Positions 17,093 through 25,584 of a DNA stretch of 64,000 nucleotides are shown one piece after another; position 1 is the first letter of the stretch; each line of letters starts with the position of its first letter. Source of the DNA: Paludibacterium sp. (lineage in GTDB: Bacteria > Pseudomonadota > Gammaproteobacteria > Burkholderiales > Chromobacteriaceae); NCBI RefSeq assembly GCF_019232825.1, contig NZ_JAFAND010000043.1, positions 38,309 through 102,308 on the forward strand. Reading direction: 5' to 3'. Below the pieces are notes generated by a model. That model was given only the letters and a program-made list of their open reading frames with translations. It was not told the DNA's origin and made no database searches. The position numbers were made by a program, and so were the translations under genes.

Positions 17093-18239
17093 GCGGCTCG
17101 CCGACGTAGTGCGCGCGCGGACGTATCGGCCCCCCGCTCGCGCGCTGTTCCAAGATGTGCGCAATCCAGCCGACACAACGACCGAGCGCGAATAAGCCAA
17201 AAGCCGCGCCACGGGGCAGGGCGAGCGCGCGGCTTAGCGCCACGAGCGCGAAATCCAGCGAAGGCGAGAGTCCCGTCAGGCTCGACATGGCGTTGACGAT
17301 GGCCTCGGCGATCGGGTCGTGGGGCAGTCCCGCCAGGATTTGAGCGGCGCGCGGGTCGCCCTGCGGATAGAGCGGATGTCCGAATCCCTCAATGGCGTCG
17401 CCTCGCGCCAGGCGGGCGCGCAGCACCTCGGCGGCATCACTGGCCGATATCTCGTTGAACAGCGCCGCCACCCGTGCCGTGGCACCGCCGTGCCGTGGCC
17501 CGGACAACGTGGCGAGCGCCGCGATCAGTGCCGCTCGGGTGCTGGCGCCGGTTGCGGCGGTACAGCGGGCGGCAAAGCTTGACGGATTGAGCTCATGGTC
17601 GGCGCACAGCACCAGCGCCATCCGCAATCGATCCGCTTGCCATTCATCAAGTTGCCATGCCCGCGCGCACAGGTGATGGATGGGCAGGCCCGCGTCCTGT
17701 CGACCGCAAACGCCGAACGCCATGGCGCGCAATGCGGCACCGCTGCGTTCGGCCTGCCGCGCATCGCTTCCTGGCCCCACATCCTCTTCCAGCCGCTCGC
17801 TCACGTGAACAAAGCGGTTTAGCAGCCACTCGGGCGAGTCTTGCCGCGCCAAGCCCTCGTCCGGCCAAGGGCTGTCGCGGCGCAAGGCGCTCTGCGGCAG
17901 TTGCCACAGCAGGGCTGCCGTCTCCTCCAGGCTTGCCTCGCGCGCTAATGTCGCGGCGTTCTGGCCACGGTAATACAGCCGTCCTTGATCGATCAGCGTA
18001 ATGGCCGAGGGCATCACTGGCAGGCCCCAGTCGAGCGTGGCCTGGGCCACCGCACGCGGCGCGCGCCCTTGTTGGCGCGAGGCTTTTAGCGCCATGACCT
18101 CGTGCGCCGGATAGCGCCGTTCGCGCGGGGTGTCCCCCGTCTCGGTGGTCAATAATCCGCGGCTGACATAGGCGTAGAGCGTCTGCCGCGTCACTCCCAG
18201 CAACTCGGCGGCTTCTTGAGCGGTTAACGTCTGCGCCAT
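17076..18239 (-). CDS. Citrate synthase family protein with N-terminal helix-turn-helix domain
   Basis: A 387-aa protein that joins an excisionase/MerR-like DNA-binding domain (about residues 1-60: LTAQEAAELLGVTRQTLYAYVSRGLL) to a citrate synthase fold. Catalytic positions are kept: the His of GPRHGGATARV, the His of GFGHPLYPQGDPRA and the Asp of SPSLDFAL. It may therefore be both enzyme and regulator. It is divergent from a family III CoA-transferase gene across a 91-bp gap with a 17-bp dyad. No clear Shine-Dalgarno sequence at ATG 18239; an upstream in-frame start (18272) would overlap the dyad, so I rejected it. Confidence 0.85.
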   Translation of the reverse strand: MAQTLTAQEAAELLGVTRQTLYAYVSRGLLTTETGDTPRERRYPAHEVMALKASRQQGRAPRAVAQATLDWGLPVMPSAITLIDQGRLYYRGQNAATLAREASLEETAALLWQLPQSALRRDSPWPDEGLARQDSPEWLLNRFVHVSERLEEDVGPGSDARQAERSGAALRAMAFGVCGRQDAGLPIHHLCARAWQLDEWQADRLRMALVLCADHELNPSSFAARCTAATGASTRAALIAALATLSGPRHGGATARVAALFNEISASDAAEVLRARLARGDAIEGFGHPLYPQGDPRAAQILAGLPHDPIAEAIVNAMSSLTGLSPSLDFALVALSRALALPRGAAFGLFALGRCVGWIAHILEQRASGGPIRPRAHYVGEPPRAWP

Positions 18240-18255
18240 GGCGTGTCCCAATAGG

Positions 18256-18272
18256 TTGATTAATTCAATCAA
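18256..18272. promoter_or_regulatory. 17-bp dyad (candidate operator) between citrate-synthase-HTH and CoA-transferase genes
   Basis: TTGATT-aattc-AATCAA is a perfect 6+6 inverted repeat. It lies 17-33 bp upstream of the minus-strand HTH-citrate synthase start and directly before the rightward -35 TTGACT at 18275. A binding site for the encoded HTH protein is a natural inference. Confidence 0.45.
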
Positions 18273-18274
18273 TA

Positions 18275-18302
18275 TTGACTATATATCTGCAATGCATAAA
18301 GT
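18275..18302 (+). promoter_or_regulatory. Putative sigma-70 promoter for the CoA-transferase gene
   Basis: TTGACT (18275-18280), a 16-bp spacer, then TAAAGT (18297-18302), about 30 bp before the ATG at 18331. It is moderate in quality and overlaps the neighbouring dyad region. Confidence 0.4.
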
Positions 18303-18330
18303 GAAAGCATCTCGTCACGGAGTTTTTGCT

Positions 18331-19764
18331 ATGCAGCATGTTTCTTCGACACGATTCGAGCAATCGGAATGGTTCTTGCAACAAGCCTGGGCGGCCTTGC
18401 GCGGCGCGTCCGCGCGCTGTGCCGCCGTGCGCTTTGGTGAAGACGGCGCGCTACCTTCGGTTTTTGCCACGAGCGACCTGGCTGCGGGCAGTGTCGCCGT
18501 CGCCGCGTTGGCGTTGGCGGAGTGGCGCGCGCAGGTCGTTGGCCTGCCCGAAGCGGTCGTGGTGGACCGCCGTTTAGCCTCCCTGTGGTTCGCCAGTTCG
18601 CTACGGCCGATAGGATGGGCCTTGCCGCCGGTTTGGGACGCCGTGGCGGGCGACTATCTCGCCCAGGACGGCTGGATTCGCTTGCATACCAACGCACCGC
18701 ATCACCGGCAGGCGGCGTTGGCGGTACTGGGCGTCGCCGGGGAGCGCGAAGCCGTGGCGCGCGCGGTGCGAGGCTGGTCTGCCGACGCGCTGGAATCCGC
18801 GGTGGTGGCGGCCGGGGGATGTGCCGCCGTGATGCGCGACCACGCGGCGTGGCTGCGCCACCCTCAAGGGCGGGCGGTGGCTGACGCGCCGCTGGTGTCG
18901 GTGCGGCGCTTCGATGCCGCTGTCGCGCCGCGCCATCCGGCGGGGGATGTCTCGCGGCCATTGGCGGGGATACGGGTGCTGGATCTGACGCGCATCATTG
19001 CCGGGCCGGTGGCGACCCGTTTCCTGGCCGCAGCGGGCGCCGACGTGCTGCGCATCGATCCGCCGCGCTGGGAGGAGCCTGGCGCCGAACAGGAACTGAC
19101 AGTCGGCAAGCGCACCGCACGGTTGGATTTGAAAACAACAGAGGGGTTGTCCACGCTCACCGCGTTGCTGGCCGACGCGGATGTGCTGATTCATGGTTAC
19201 CGCAGCGATGCGCTCGATCGGCTCGGCTTGGACGAGGCGAGCCGGCGCGCAATCAACCCGTCTTTGGTCGAGGTGGCGCTGGATGCCTATGGCTGGGAGG
19301 GGCCTTGGGCGATGCGGCGAGGCTTCGATAGCTTGGTGCAAATGAGCTGCGGCATCGCCGAGGCCGGCATGCGCGTATGGGGGCGGGACCGTCCCACTCC
19401 TTTGCCGGTGCAGGCGCTGGACCATGCCGCCGGCTATCTGGTCGCAGCGGCGGCGCTGCGCGGCCTCACCGAGCAGCAGCGTGACGGACATGGGTGGCTG
19501 GCCCGCACGTCATTGGCGCGGGTGGCCGAGTGGTTGCAGTCGGCAGGGCAAAAAACGGGCGATCTGGCGGCATTTTCCAGCGAAACCGCATTGGATCTGA
19601 CGCCGGCGCAAGAGATGACCGGCTGGGGGCCGGCGCGGCGATTACGCATGCCAGCGGCCCTGCCGGATATCCAATGGTGTGCCATGCCGCCGGCTCGCCC
19701 CTTGGGGAGCGATCAGCCAGTCTGGCCGGCCATGAGCCCCTGCAGCCAGTCGATGAATAGCTGA
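18331..19764 (+). CDS. Family III (CaiB/BaiF-like) CoA-transferase
   Basis: A 477-aa protein. The region at about 205-400 carries the family III signature LAGIRVLDLTRIIAGPVATRFLAAAGADVLRIDPP, then VGKRTARLDLKT, LIHGYRSDALDRLGLD and RRGFDSLVQMSCGIA with the putative catalytic Asp. The N-terminal 200 residues look like a second, diverged half of the same fold, as in duplicated members. ATG 18331 has CGGAG 8 nt upstream. The substrate acid is unknown. The 3' end overlaps the convergent LysR gene by 52 nt. Confidence 0.8.
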   Translation: MQHVSSTRFEQSEWFLQQAWAALRGASARCAAVRFGEDGALPSVFATSDLAAGSVAVAALALAEWRAQVVGLPEAVVVDRRLASLWFASSLRPIGWALPPVWDAVAGDYLAQDGWIRLHTNAPHHRQAALAVLGVAGEREAVARAVRGWSADALESAVVAAGGCAAVMRDHAAWLRHPQGRAVADAPLVSVRRFDAAVAPRHPAGDVSRPLAGIRVLDLTRIIAGPVATRFLAAAGADVLRIDPPRWEEPGAEQELTVGKRTARLDLKTTEGLSTLTALLADADVLIHGYRSDALDRLGLDEASRRAINPSLVEVALDAYGWEGPWAMRRGFDSLVQMSCGIAEAGMRVWGRDRPTPLPVQALDHAAGYLVAAAALRGLTEQQRDGHGWLARTSLARVAEWLQSAGQKTGDLAAFSSETALDLTPAQEMTGWGPARRLRMPAALPDIQWCAMPPARPLGSDQPVWPAMSPCSQSMNS

Positions 19765-20612
19765 ACGCGGCGCGGCACATGACGCCGATGCGGATAAACC
19801 GCCCAAATCGGCATCGGCGACGGATGCCAGTCGGCCAGGACTTCCACCAGCGCGCCAGTGGCAATCAATTTATCGACGTCGTGCGCCGGTATCTGGATGA
19901 GCCCCATGCCGGCCAGCGCGCAGGCGACATACATCTCGGCGCTATCGACCGTCACCCGCCCTGGCAGGTCGAGATGATGCTCGCGGCCCGCTTGCTGCCA
20001 GCTCCACGGGCTGACCTTGCCGGATGGCGATACGGCATAGTTGACCATCCAGTGCCGCGATAAGTCGCTGGGGTGCTGCGGTGTGCCATGCTGCGCCAAA
20101 TAACCAGGGCTCGCGCAATTGATCATCGCCATTTCGCCCAGGGGCCGCGCGACCAGCGAGCTGTCGACCAGTGCGCCGACGCGTAACACGCAGTCGACGC
20201 CTTCGCGTACCAGGTCGACTTGCCGATCGCTGCTGCCTAGCTCCAGCGTCAGTTCGGGATGGTCGGCCAAAAAACTAGGCAGCGCAGGCGCCAGTACGTT
20301 GCGGGCAAATCGGCTGGGCGCTTCCACTTTCAACCGACCGGTTAGCGGCGCCTCGCCACTGGCGAAGTGGCCTTGAAGCTCGTCTAGTTCAACGAGCAAC
20401 TGCCTGCACCGCTCCAGCGCCGTTTCGCCATCCCGCGATAATTGCACCCGGCGCGTGGTGCGGTGGAACAGCCGAGTGGCCCACTCAGCCTCCAGTTGTT
20501 GAATGGCGGCGGAGACGGTGGCGCGCGGCAGCGCCAGGCTATCCGCCGTGCGCGTGAAGCTCCCCGTTTCCGCCACGCGGACAAATACGCGCATGGCATC
20601 GAGTCGGTCCAT
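19713..20612 (-). CDS. LysR-family transcriptional regulator
   Basis: A 299-aa regulator with a standard LysR N-terminal HTH (MDRLDAMRVFVRVAETGSFTRTADSLALPRATVSAAIQQLEAEWATRLFHRTTRRVQLS) and a periplasmic-binding-protein-like effector domain (LTGRLKVEAPSRFARNVLAPALPSF...). This subgroup resembles DhcR/CrgA-like members. Divergent from the TMEM175-like gene at 20738. A dyad GGTA-ttgt-TACC at 20684-20695 lies in the shared gap and could be its site. Confidence 0.92.
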   Translation of the reverse strand: MDRLDAMRVFVRVAETGSFTRTADSLALPRATVSAAIQQLEAEWATRLFHRTTRRVQLSRDGETALERCRQLLVELDELQGHFASGEAPLTGRLKVEAPSRFARNVLAPALPSFLADHPELTLELGSSDRQVDLVREGVDCVLRVGALVDSSLVARPLGEMAMINCASPGYLAQHGTPQHPSDLSRHWMVNYAVSPSGKVSPWSWQQAGREHHLDLPGRVTVDSAEMYVACALAGMGLIQIPAHDVDKLIATGALVEVLADWHPSPMPIWAVYPHRRHVPRRVQLFIDWLQGLMAGQTG

Positions 20613-20737
20613 GGGCTCCCTTCTTGTCTGACTGATTGTGTCGTTTATTTGGATTATTGTTGGTGATTTGAATATCTCATAAAGGTATTGTTACCTAAAT
20701 GGGTTGCTTGCAACACTAAAACAGCAAGGAGGGCACG

Positions 20738-21358
20738 ATGGGGCGAGGGCGATTGGAGGCGTTCAGCGATGGGGTGTTGGCCATCATCATCACCATCATG
20801 GTGCTGGCGCTCAAAGTGCCGGAGCAAAGCGGGTTGGCGGCGCTTAATGCCTTGTGGCCGGTATTGGCCAGCTATGTATTAAGTTTCGTCTACGTCGGCA
20901 TCTACTGGAACAATCATCACCATTTGGTTCACGCCGTGCATCAGGTGAACGGCAGGATCATGTGGGCCAACCTGCACCTGCTGTTCTGGTTGTCGCTGTT
21001 GCCGTTCATGACGGCCTGGGCCGGGCAGAGCGGGTTCGCCGCCACGCCGATGATGCTGTATGGCCTCGTGTTGTTCATGGCGGGCGTGGCTTACTGGCTG
21101 TTGTTGCACAGCATTCTCGCCAGCGCAGGCTGCGACTCCGTCCTGGCGCGCGAAGTCGGTCACGACGGCAAGGGCATGGCTTCACAAGTGCTCTATCTGT
21201 TTGGGATAGGGTTGTCATGGCTGCATCCGTGGGCGGGCGGGCTGCTCTACGGCGCTGTGGCGTTGCTGTGGCTGGTGCCTGACCGGCGCATCGAGCGCGC
21301 TTTGGCGCGCGATGCCGGCACGGAACCCGCTGCGCGGAATGGGGGGCGCTCTGTCTAG
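20738..21358 (+). CDS. TMEM175-family (DUF1211) potassium-channel-like membrane protein
   Basis: A 206-aa protein beginning with the family signature GRLEAFSDGVLAIIITIMVLALKVP: the FSDGV motif on TM1 lines the pore of bacterial TMEM175 channels. About five to six membrane segments follow. AAGGAGG precedes ATG 20738 by about 7 nt. The bacterial members conduct K+ weakly; physiological role unknown. It is divergent from a LysR regulator. A run of nine G residues starts at its TAG stop. Confidence 0.85.
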   Translation: MGRGRLEAFSDGVLAIIITIMVLALKVPEQSGLAALNALWPVLASYVLSFVYVGIYWNNHHHLVHAVHQVNGRIMWANLHLLFWLSLLPFMTAWAGQSGFAATPMMLYGLVLFMAGVAYWLLLHSILASAGCDSVLAREVGHDGKGMASQVLYLFGIGLSWLHPWAGGLLYGAVALLWLVPDRRIERALARDAGTEPAARNGGRSV

Positions 21359-21441
21359 GGGGGGGGCTATGGATGCATCTGGGCTGAATGCATATCAAGC
21401 GGTAGAATAAACGCGTATATAACTCGTTCTAGGCAAGGTGT

Positions 21442-21765
21442 ATGCAAGGCTATCAGCTGACGTTTTTCAGTCCGGATGACCGATTGGTGCATGGCCGGCC
21501 GCTGGCGCAGTGGTTGCTCGAACAGGTGCGTGATGTCGGCGTGCGCGGCGCAACGCTGATCGGCGCCGACGAAGGCTTCGGTCGTGACGGCCGCATCCAT
21601 GCCAGTCACTTTTTCGAACTTTCCGGCCGGCCGCAGGAGATTACCATGGCACTGTCGCAAGAGGAGGTGGATGCCGTTTTCGCCTTGCTGGCGGACCATG
21701 GCGTCGACGTGTTCTACGCACTGACGCCGATCGAGTACGGTATGTCGTCGCAACGCGGACAGTGA
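21442..21765 (+). CDS. DUF190 (PII-like) family protein
   Basis: A 107-aa protein with the ferredoxin-like PII-type fold of DUF190: LTFFSPDDRLVHGRPLAQWLLEQVRDVGVRGATLIGADEGFGRDGRIHASHFFELSGRPQEI. Relatives often sit near CrcB fluoride channels, but none is here. A TATATAA stretch about 20-25 bp upstream could be a -10 region. Its stop overlaps the next gene's GTG (GTGA), implying coupled translation. Confidence 0.82.
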   Translation: MQGYQLTFFSPDDRLVHGRPLAQWLLEQVRDVGVRGATLIGADEGFGRDGRIHASHFFELSGRPQEITMALSQEEVDAVFALLADHGVDVFYALTPIEYGMSSQRGQ

Positions 21766-22085
21766 GCCTGCGCATGCATTTGGTCCATTACGCTCGGGCG
21801 ATCCTTGCCGGCGAAATCGCGCATTGCGACAAAAAGACCGAAGCGTGGCGCGACCAGGGGTTTGATGTCGAGCGCGAGACCGCGTCGTACCGCTTCGACG
21901 ATGGCGTGGTTATCCGCCGAACCGTGGAGCGCGACCGGTTTCCCAGCGAGTTGGCCTGCGCCGAATGTTGGATTACCTATGAAGTGCTGACGCAGGGCGC
22001 CGAGACGGTGATTCCGGCGAATAAAACATTCGGCAACGCCTGCCGCGAGACGTTTTGGCTACGGTACCATCTGGCCGGCGACTGA
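21762..22085 (+). CDS. Hypothetical protein coupled to DUF190
   Basis: A 107-aa acidic/basic soluble protein (MSLRMHLVHYARAILAGEIAHCDKK...) with several cysteines (HCDKK, CAECW, GNACRE). The start is the GTG overlapping the DUF190 stop; ATG 21774 is a shorter alternative. I do not recognise the family. The 3' end overlaps convergent nrdG by 27 nt. Confidence 0.6.
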   Translation: MSLRMHLVHYARAILAGEIAHCDKKTEAWRDQGFDVERETASYRFDDGVVIRRTVERDRFPSELACAECWITYEVLTQGAETVIPANKTFGNACRETFWLRYHLAGD

Positions 22086-22532
22086 CGGCTGACGCAAACG
22101 GATGAGGCGCTGATTGGCCGAGCCTCGCCAAGGCAGCGTCGTCGGCTGGTCTTGATGGAAGCGGCCGTCTATCAGCACATCCACCCATTGCAGAATCGGC
22201 AGGTCGCGCACCGCGGCATGCTCGTAACCGGTCCACAGCCAAATATCCTTGTCCGGGTAGCGCGCCTTGAACCGCTGGCAGAGATCCAGAATGGCCGGGC
22301 GATTGTGCGGAAAAAGCGGATCGCCGCCGCTCAAGCTCAAGCCGTCGTGACGAGCGCACAGATCCAGAATTTTGTCGCGCACCGCCTCGGTAAATGGCGA
22401 ACCGGCCTTACGGTTCCAAGTCGAGCGGTTGTAGCAGCCCGGGCAGGCGTGCAGGCAGCCGGTGACGAACAGCGTCAACCGGATGCCTTCGCCGTTTACC
22501 AGGTCGTCGGTGTAGTAGCGGTCGTAATTCAT
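22059..22532 (-). CDS. nrdG: Anaerobic ribonucleotide reductase-activating protein NrdG
   Basis: Radical SAM activase that installs the glycyl radical on NrdD. The 157-aa protein has Cys26-x3-Cys30-x2-Cys33 (GCLHACPGC), NGEGIRLTLFVTG upstream of it, and LSGGDPLFPHN downstream (the SAM-binding GGE-like motif appears as GGD). ATG 22532 overlaps the nrdD stop by 4 nt, giving the usual nrdD-nrdG coupling. Confidence 0.95.
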   Translation of the reverse strand: MNYDRYYTDDLVNGEGIRLTLFVTGCLHACPGCYNRSTWNRKAGSPFTEAVRDKILDLCARHDGLSLSGGDPLFPHNRPAILDLCQRFKARYPDKDIWLWTGYEHAAVRDLPILQWVDVLIDGRFHQDQPTTLPWRGSANQRLIRLRQPSVAGQMVP

Positions 22533-24670
22533 GCCACCGAGGGGGTCGCCAAGTGTTTTACCCGGCGCATCACTTCTTTCTGCTTGCCGGCGTTGAAGGG
22601 GCGCGCGTTCGGACTGCCCAAGTAGCCGCACACCCGCCGCGTCACCGACAGCGAGGCGCTGTCGCGGTTGCCGCACTGCGGGCAGGTGAATCCTTCCGCC
22701 GTGGCCTGCGCTTCGCCCATGAAGCCGCATTCGCCGCAGGAGTCGACCGGCGTGTTGGTGCCAAAGTAGGGGACGTGCTCGACCGCGTAATCCCAAATCC
22801 GCTCCAAGGCCTTGAGGTTATGCTGCATATTGGGCAGCTCGACGTAGCTGATGTGGCCGCCGCTGGCGAGCTCGGCGTAGCCCTGCTCGAAATCGACTTT
22901 CTCGAACGGGTTGACCTTGCGTTGCACGTCCAGGTGGAACGAGTTGGTGTAATAGCCCTTGTCGGTGATCTCCGGCACCATGCCGAAGCGGGCCTGGTCG
23001 AGTTTGCAGAATCGGTGGCAGAGCGATTCGCTCGGCGTGGAGTAAAGCGAGAAACCAAATCCGGTTTCCTGGCGCCATGCTTTGGTCGCCTCGCTCATGC
23101 GGCGCACGACGCCATGCAGGAAGTCTTGCGACGCTTTGTCGTCGGCGGGGTGGCCGCCGAACAGCACTGTGCCGACTTCGTGCAGACCGATATAGCCGAG
23201 CGAAATCGAGGCGCGGCCGTCTTTAAACAGCATCATGATGTCGTCGTCCGGCGCGAGCCGGGTGCCGAAGGCGCCTTCGGTGTACAGAATCGGCGCGATG
23301 TTGGCTTTGACGCCTTCCAGTCGGGTGATGCGCGTCATCAGCGCACGGAAGCACAACGCCAACCGCTCGTCGAGCAAGCGCATGAAGTGCTCGCGGTCGC
23401 CTGCGCTTTCCAGCGCGATGCGAGGCAGGTTCAAACTCACCACGCCCAAGTTGTTACGGCCATCGAGCACTTCCTGCCCGGATGGGTCATGCCAAGCCGA
23501 GAGGAAGCTACGACACCCCATGGGCGATACCGGCACGCTCGAACCGGTGATCTGGCGATTGAGGCGGGCGGAGATGATATCCGGGTACATGCGTTTGGAC
23601 GCGCACTCCAAGGCCAGTTGCTTGAGGTCGTAGTTGGGATCTTGCGGCCGCAGATTGATGCCTTCGTCCAGGAACATCACCAGCTTGGGGAATACCGGCG
23701 TCACGCCTTCCTTGCCCAGGCCGCGGATGCGCACGCGCAAAATAGCCTCCTGGATGGCGCGCGCCTGCCAGCTCGTGCCCATGCCGAAGGAGAACGTCAC
23801 GAACGGCTGCTGGCCGTTGGAGCTGAAGAGCGTATTGATCTCGTATTCGCACGCCTGAATGCCGTCGTAGGTTTCCTTCTCGGTGCGCTCGCGCGCATAG
23901 CGTTCCGGCTCGGGAATCCGATACTGCTGGGCGATGACCAGATTCTTTTCGTAGCTTTTCTGAACGTACGGCGCCAGGGTCTGATCGATGTTGGGGATGG
24001 TGGTGCCGCCATACTGGTGGCTTGCCACCTGGGCGATGATCTGGGCGGTCACGGCGCAGGCCACGCCGACCGACTTCGGGCTCTCGATCTTGGCGTTGCC
24101 GAGACGGAAGCCATTTTGCAGCATGCCCTGCAGGTCGACGAGACAGCAGTTGGTGAACGGCAGAAAAGGCGAATAATCCAAGTCGTGATAGTGGATGTCG
24201 CCACTTTGATGTGCGCTCAGAATGTCCTTGGGCAGGAAGGTGCTGGCGAATTGCCGCGAGACGATCCCCGCCATCAGGTCGCGCATCACCGGGAAAACGT
24301 TGGCGTCCTTATTGGCGTTTTCGGTGGTGGCTTCCTCGTCGGTCTTATGAACGAGCCCCATCAGCTTGGCATGCAGCGCCGACCCTTGCGCGCGGATCGT
24401 GTCTCGTTCGTGACGATACTCGATGTAGACGCGGGCAACATCGGGATAGTGACGCATGAGCGCGTCTTCGACGCTTTGCTGCAAGGTGGGGATATCGATC
24501 AATGTGTGCGGCTGAGCACGGCAGGCGAGTTCGATTTCATCGGCGATACGACCGGCCAGTTCTCGCGGCGTCGGATACCCGGCGGCCTTGGCGGCACGCA
24601 GGCAGGCATCGGCAATTTTGCTGGCATCGTAGGGAACAATGGCGCCATCGCGCTTTTTGACCTGAAGCAT
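22529..24670 (-). CDS. nrdD: Anaerobic ribonucleoside-triphosphate reductase NrdD
   Basis: Oxygen-sensitive class III reductase that makes dNTPs without oxygen. The 713-aa protein has an N-terminal ATP-cone (MLQVKKRDGAIVPYDASKIADACLRAAKAAGY) and the catalytic glycyl radical enzyme core. The C-terminal zinc site is CGECGF...CPQCG, and the glycyl radical loop is RRVCGYLG. Translation is coupled to nrdG. The upstream region carries two NrdR-like boxes. Implies the organism can grow without oxygen. Confidence 0.96.
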   Translation of the reverse strand: MLQVKKRDGAIVPYDASKIADACLRAAKAAGYPTPRELAGRIADEIELACRAQPHTLIDIPTLQQSVEDALMRHYPDVARVYIEYRHERDTIRAQGSALHAKLMGLVHKTDEEATTENANKDANVFPVMRDLMAGIVSRQFASTFLPKDILSAHQSGDIHYHDLDYSPFLPFTNCCLVDLQGMLQNGFRLGNAKIESPKSVGVACAVTAQIIAQVASHQYGGTTIPNIDQTLAPYVQKSYEKNLVIAQQYRIPEPERYARERTEKETYDGIQACEYEINTLFSSNGQQPFVTFSFGMGTSWQARAIQEAILRVRIRGLGKEGVTPVFPKLVMFLDEGINLRPQDPNYDLKQLALECASKRMYPDIISARLNRQITGSSVPVSPMGCRSFLSAWHDPSGQEVLDGRNNLGVVSLNLPRIALESAGDREHFMRLLDERLALCFRALMTRITRLEGVKANIAPILYTEGAFGTRLAPDDDIMMLFKDGRASISLGYIGLHEVGTVLFGGHPADDKASQDFLHGVVRRMSEATKAWRQETGFGFSLYSTPSESLCHRFCKLDQARFGMVPEITDKGYYTNSFHLDVQRKVNPFEKVDFEQGYAELASGGHISYVELPNMQHNLKALERIWDYAVEHVPYFGTNTPVDSCGECGFMGEAQATAEGFTCPQCGNRDSASLSVTRRVCGYLGSPNARPFNAGKQKEVMRRVKHLATPSVA

Positions 24671-24782
24671 GTACGGATTCTCTTGTTTTGCTGTTTTGTG
24701 CGCCGTTGGTCCGCCGCGGCGGTTGGCGCGGGATTCTGAGGCCGTACTCTAGGCCAAATCGTCGCCATGTGGGAAAGAAAAT

Positions 24783-24828
24783 TTGCAAAATGTAGAGTCC
24801 ATGTTTGCGTTCAATCAAGATATAGTGT
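24783..24828 (-). promoter_or_regulatory. Paired NrdR boxes upstream of nrdD
   Basis: Two 16-bp sites, 24783-24798 (TTGCAAAATGTAGAGT) and 24813-24828 (AATCAAGATATAGTGT), start 30 bp apart, close to the three-turn spacing known for NrdR box pairs. Against ACACWATATATWGTGT I count 10/16 and 13/16 matches. They lie 113-158 bp upstream of nrdD. NrdR represses ribonucleotide reductase genes when dATP is high. Confidence 0.6.
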
Positions 24829-24945
24829 TTTTCGCCGCGAGCGCCCGGCAGGTGCCTCAAACGAAAGAAATGAGGTGGCGCGTTTTGGGTATCATGAACA
24901 CCTTAACTGCCCGCGTGCGGCGGGCGAGCCAATAGGAACAGCAAA

Positions 24946-25569
24946 ATGTTTACCGGGATTGTGCAGGGCACGGGCGAGTTGGTCGCCCTGGAGGAAAAGC
25001 AAAATTTCCGCCGTCACGTCATCCGCATGGCGCCGGAAATGCTCGAGGGTTTGGTGCCGGGGGCGTCGGTGGCGCACAACGGCTGCTGCTTGACGGTGAC
25101 TTCGGTCGAGGGCGACCGCGTCGCCTTCGACTTGATGCAGGAAACGCTGCGCGTCACCAATCTGGGCGCGTTGCGCCTGGGCGATCGCGTCAATCTTGAA
25201 CGTGCCGCGCGCTTTGGCGACGAAATCGGCGGCCATGCCATGTCCGGCCATATCTTCTGCCAGGCGACGGTCGTCGACGTTGTGCGTTCGGCGGACAATC
25301 TCACCCTGTGGTTCGAGTTGCCGCTTGAGGCCATGAAATACGTATTGACCAAGGGGTATATCGGCGTCGATGGCGCCAGCCTGACGATCGGCGCGGTCGA
25401 GGCGCGGCGTTTTTGCGTGCATCTGATTCCCGAAACCCTGCAGCGCACCACGCTTGGCGCGCGTGCACCGGGAGAGCGGGTGAACATCGAAATCGACCCT
25501 CAAACCCAAGCGATTGTCGATACCGTCGAGCGGGTTTTGGCTCGGCAACAATCCCAAGAGAACGTATAA
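24946..25569 (+). CDS. ribE: Riboflavin synthase alpha subunit
   Basis: Converts two lumazines to riboflavin plus a pyrimidine. The 207-aa protein has the two-barrel repeat: [13 protein letters not shown] and NGCCLTV in the N-terminal half, then [11 protein letters not shown] and [13 protein letters not shown] in the C-terminal half. An AGGAACAG element lies just before ATG 24946. No FMN riboswitch is seen in the 275-bp gap upstream. First gene of the ribE-ribBX-ribH-nusB cluster. Confidence 0.95.
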   Translation: MFTGIVQGTGELVALEEKQNFRRHVIRMAPEMLEGLVPGASVAHNGCCLTVTSVEGDRVAFDLMQETLRVTNLGALRLGDRVNLERAARFGDEIGGHAMSGHIFCQATVVDVVRSADNLTLWFELPLEAMKYVLTKGYIGVDGASLTIGAVEARRFCVHLIPETLQRTTLGARAPGERVNIEIDPQTQAIVDTVERVLARQQSQENV

Positions 25570-25584
25570 AAAAGGATAACTCGC

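Noticed and set aside
21356..21369. CTAG followed by nine G and CTAT after the TMEM175-like gene, considered as another element remnant
   Set aside because: Only the CTAG matches the element tips; the G-run is not GGCC and the next gene is not convergent, so there is no good case.
22553..24739. 728-codon open frame on the plus strand opposite nrdD
   Set aside because: It is the mirror of a strongly conserved reductase gene; its translation is His/Ala/Arg-rich without domain motifs, a common effect of high GC codon bias.
24671..24945. Possible FMN riboswitch upstream of ribE
   Set aside because: I looked for the conserved AGGG...GGGTGAAATTCCC-type core and the closing elements and did not find them; the NrdR-like boxes are the only clear sites there.
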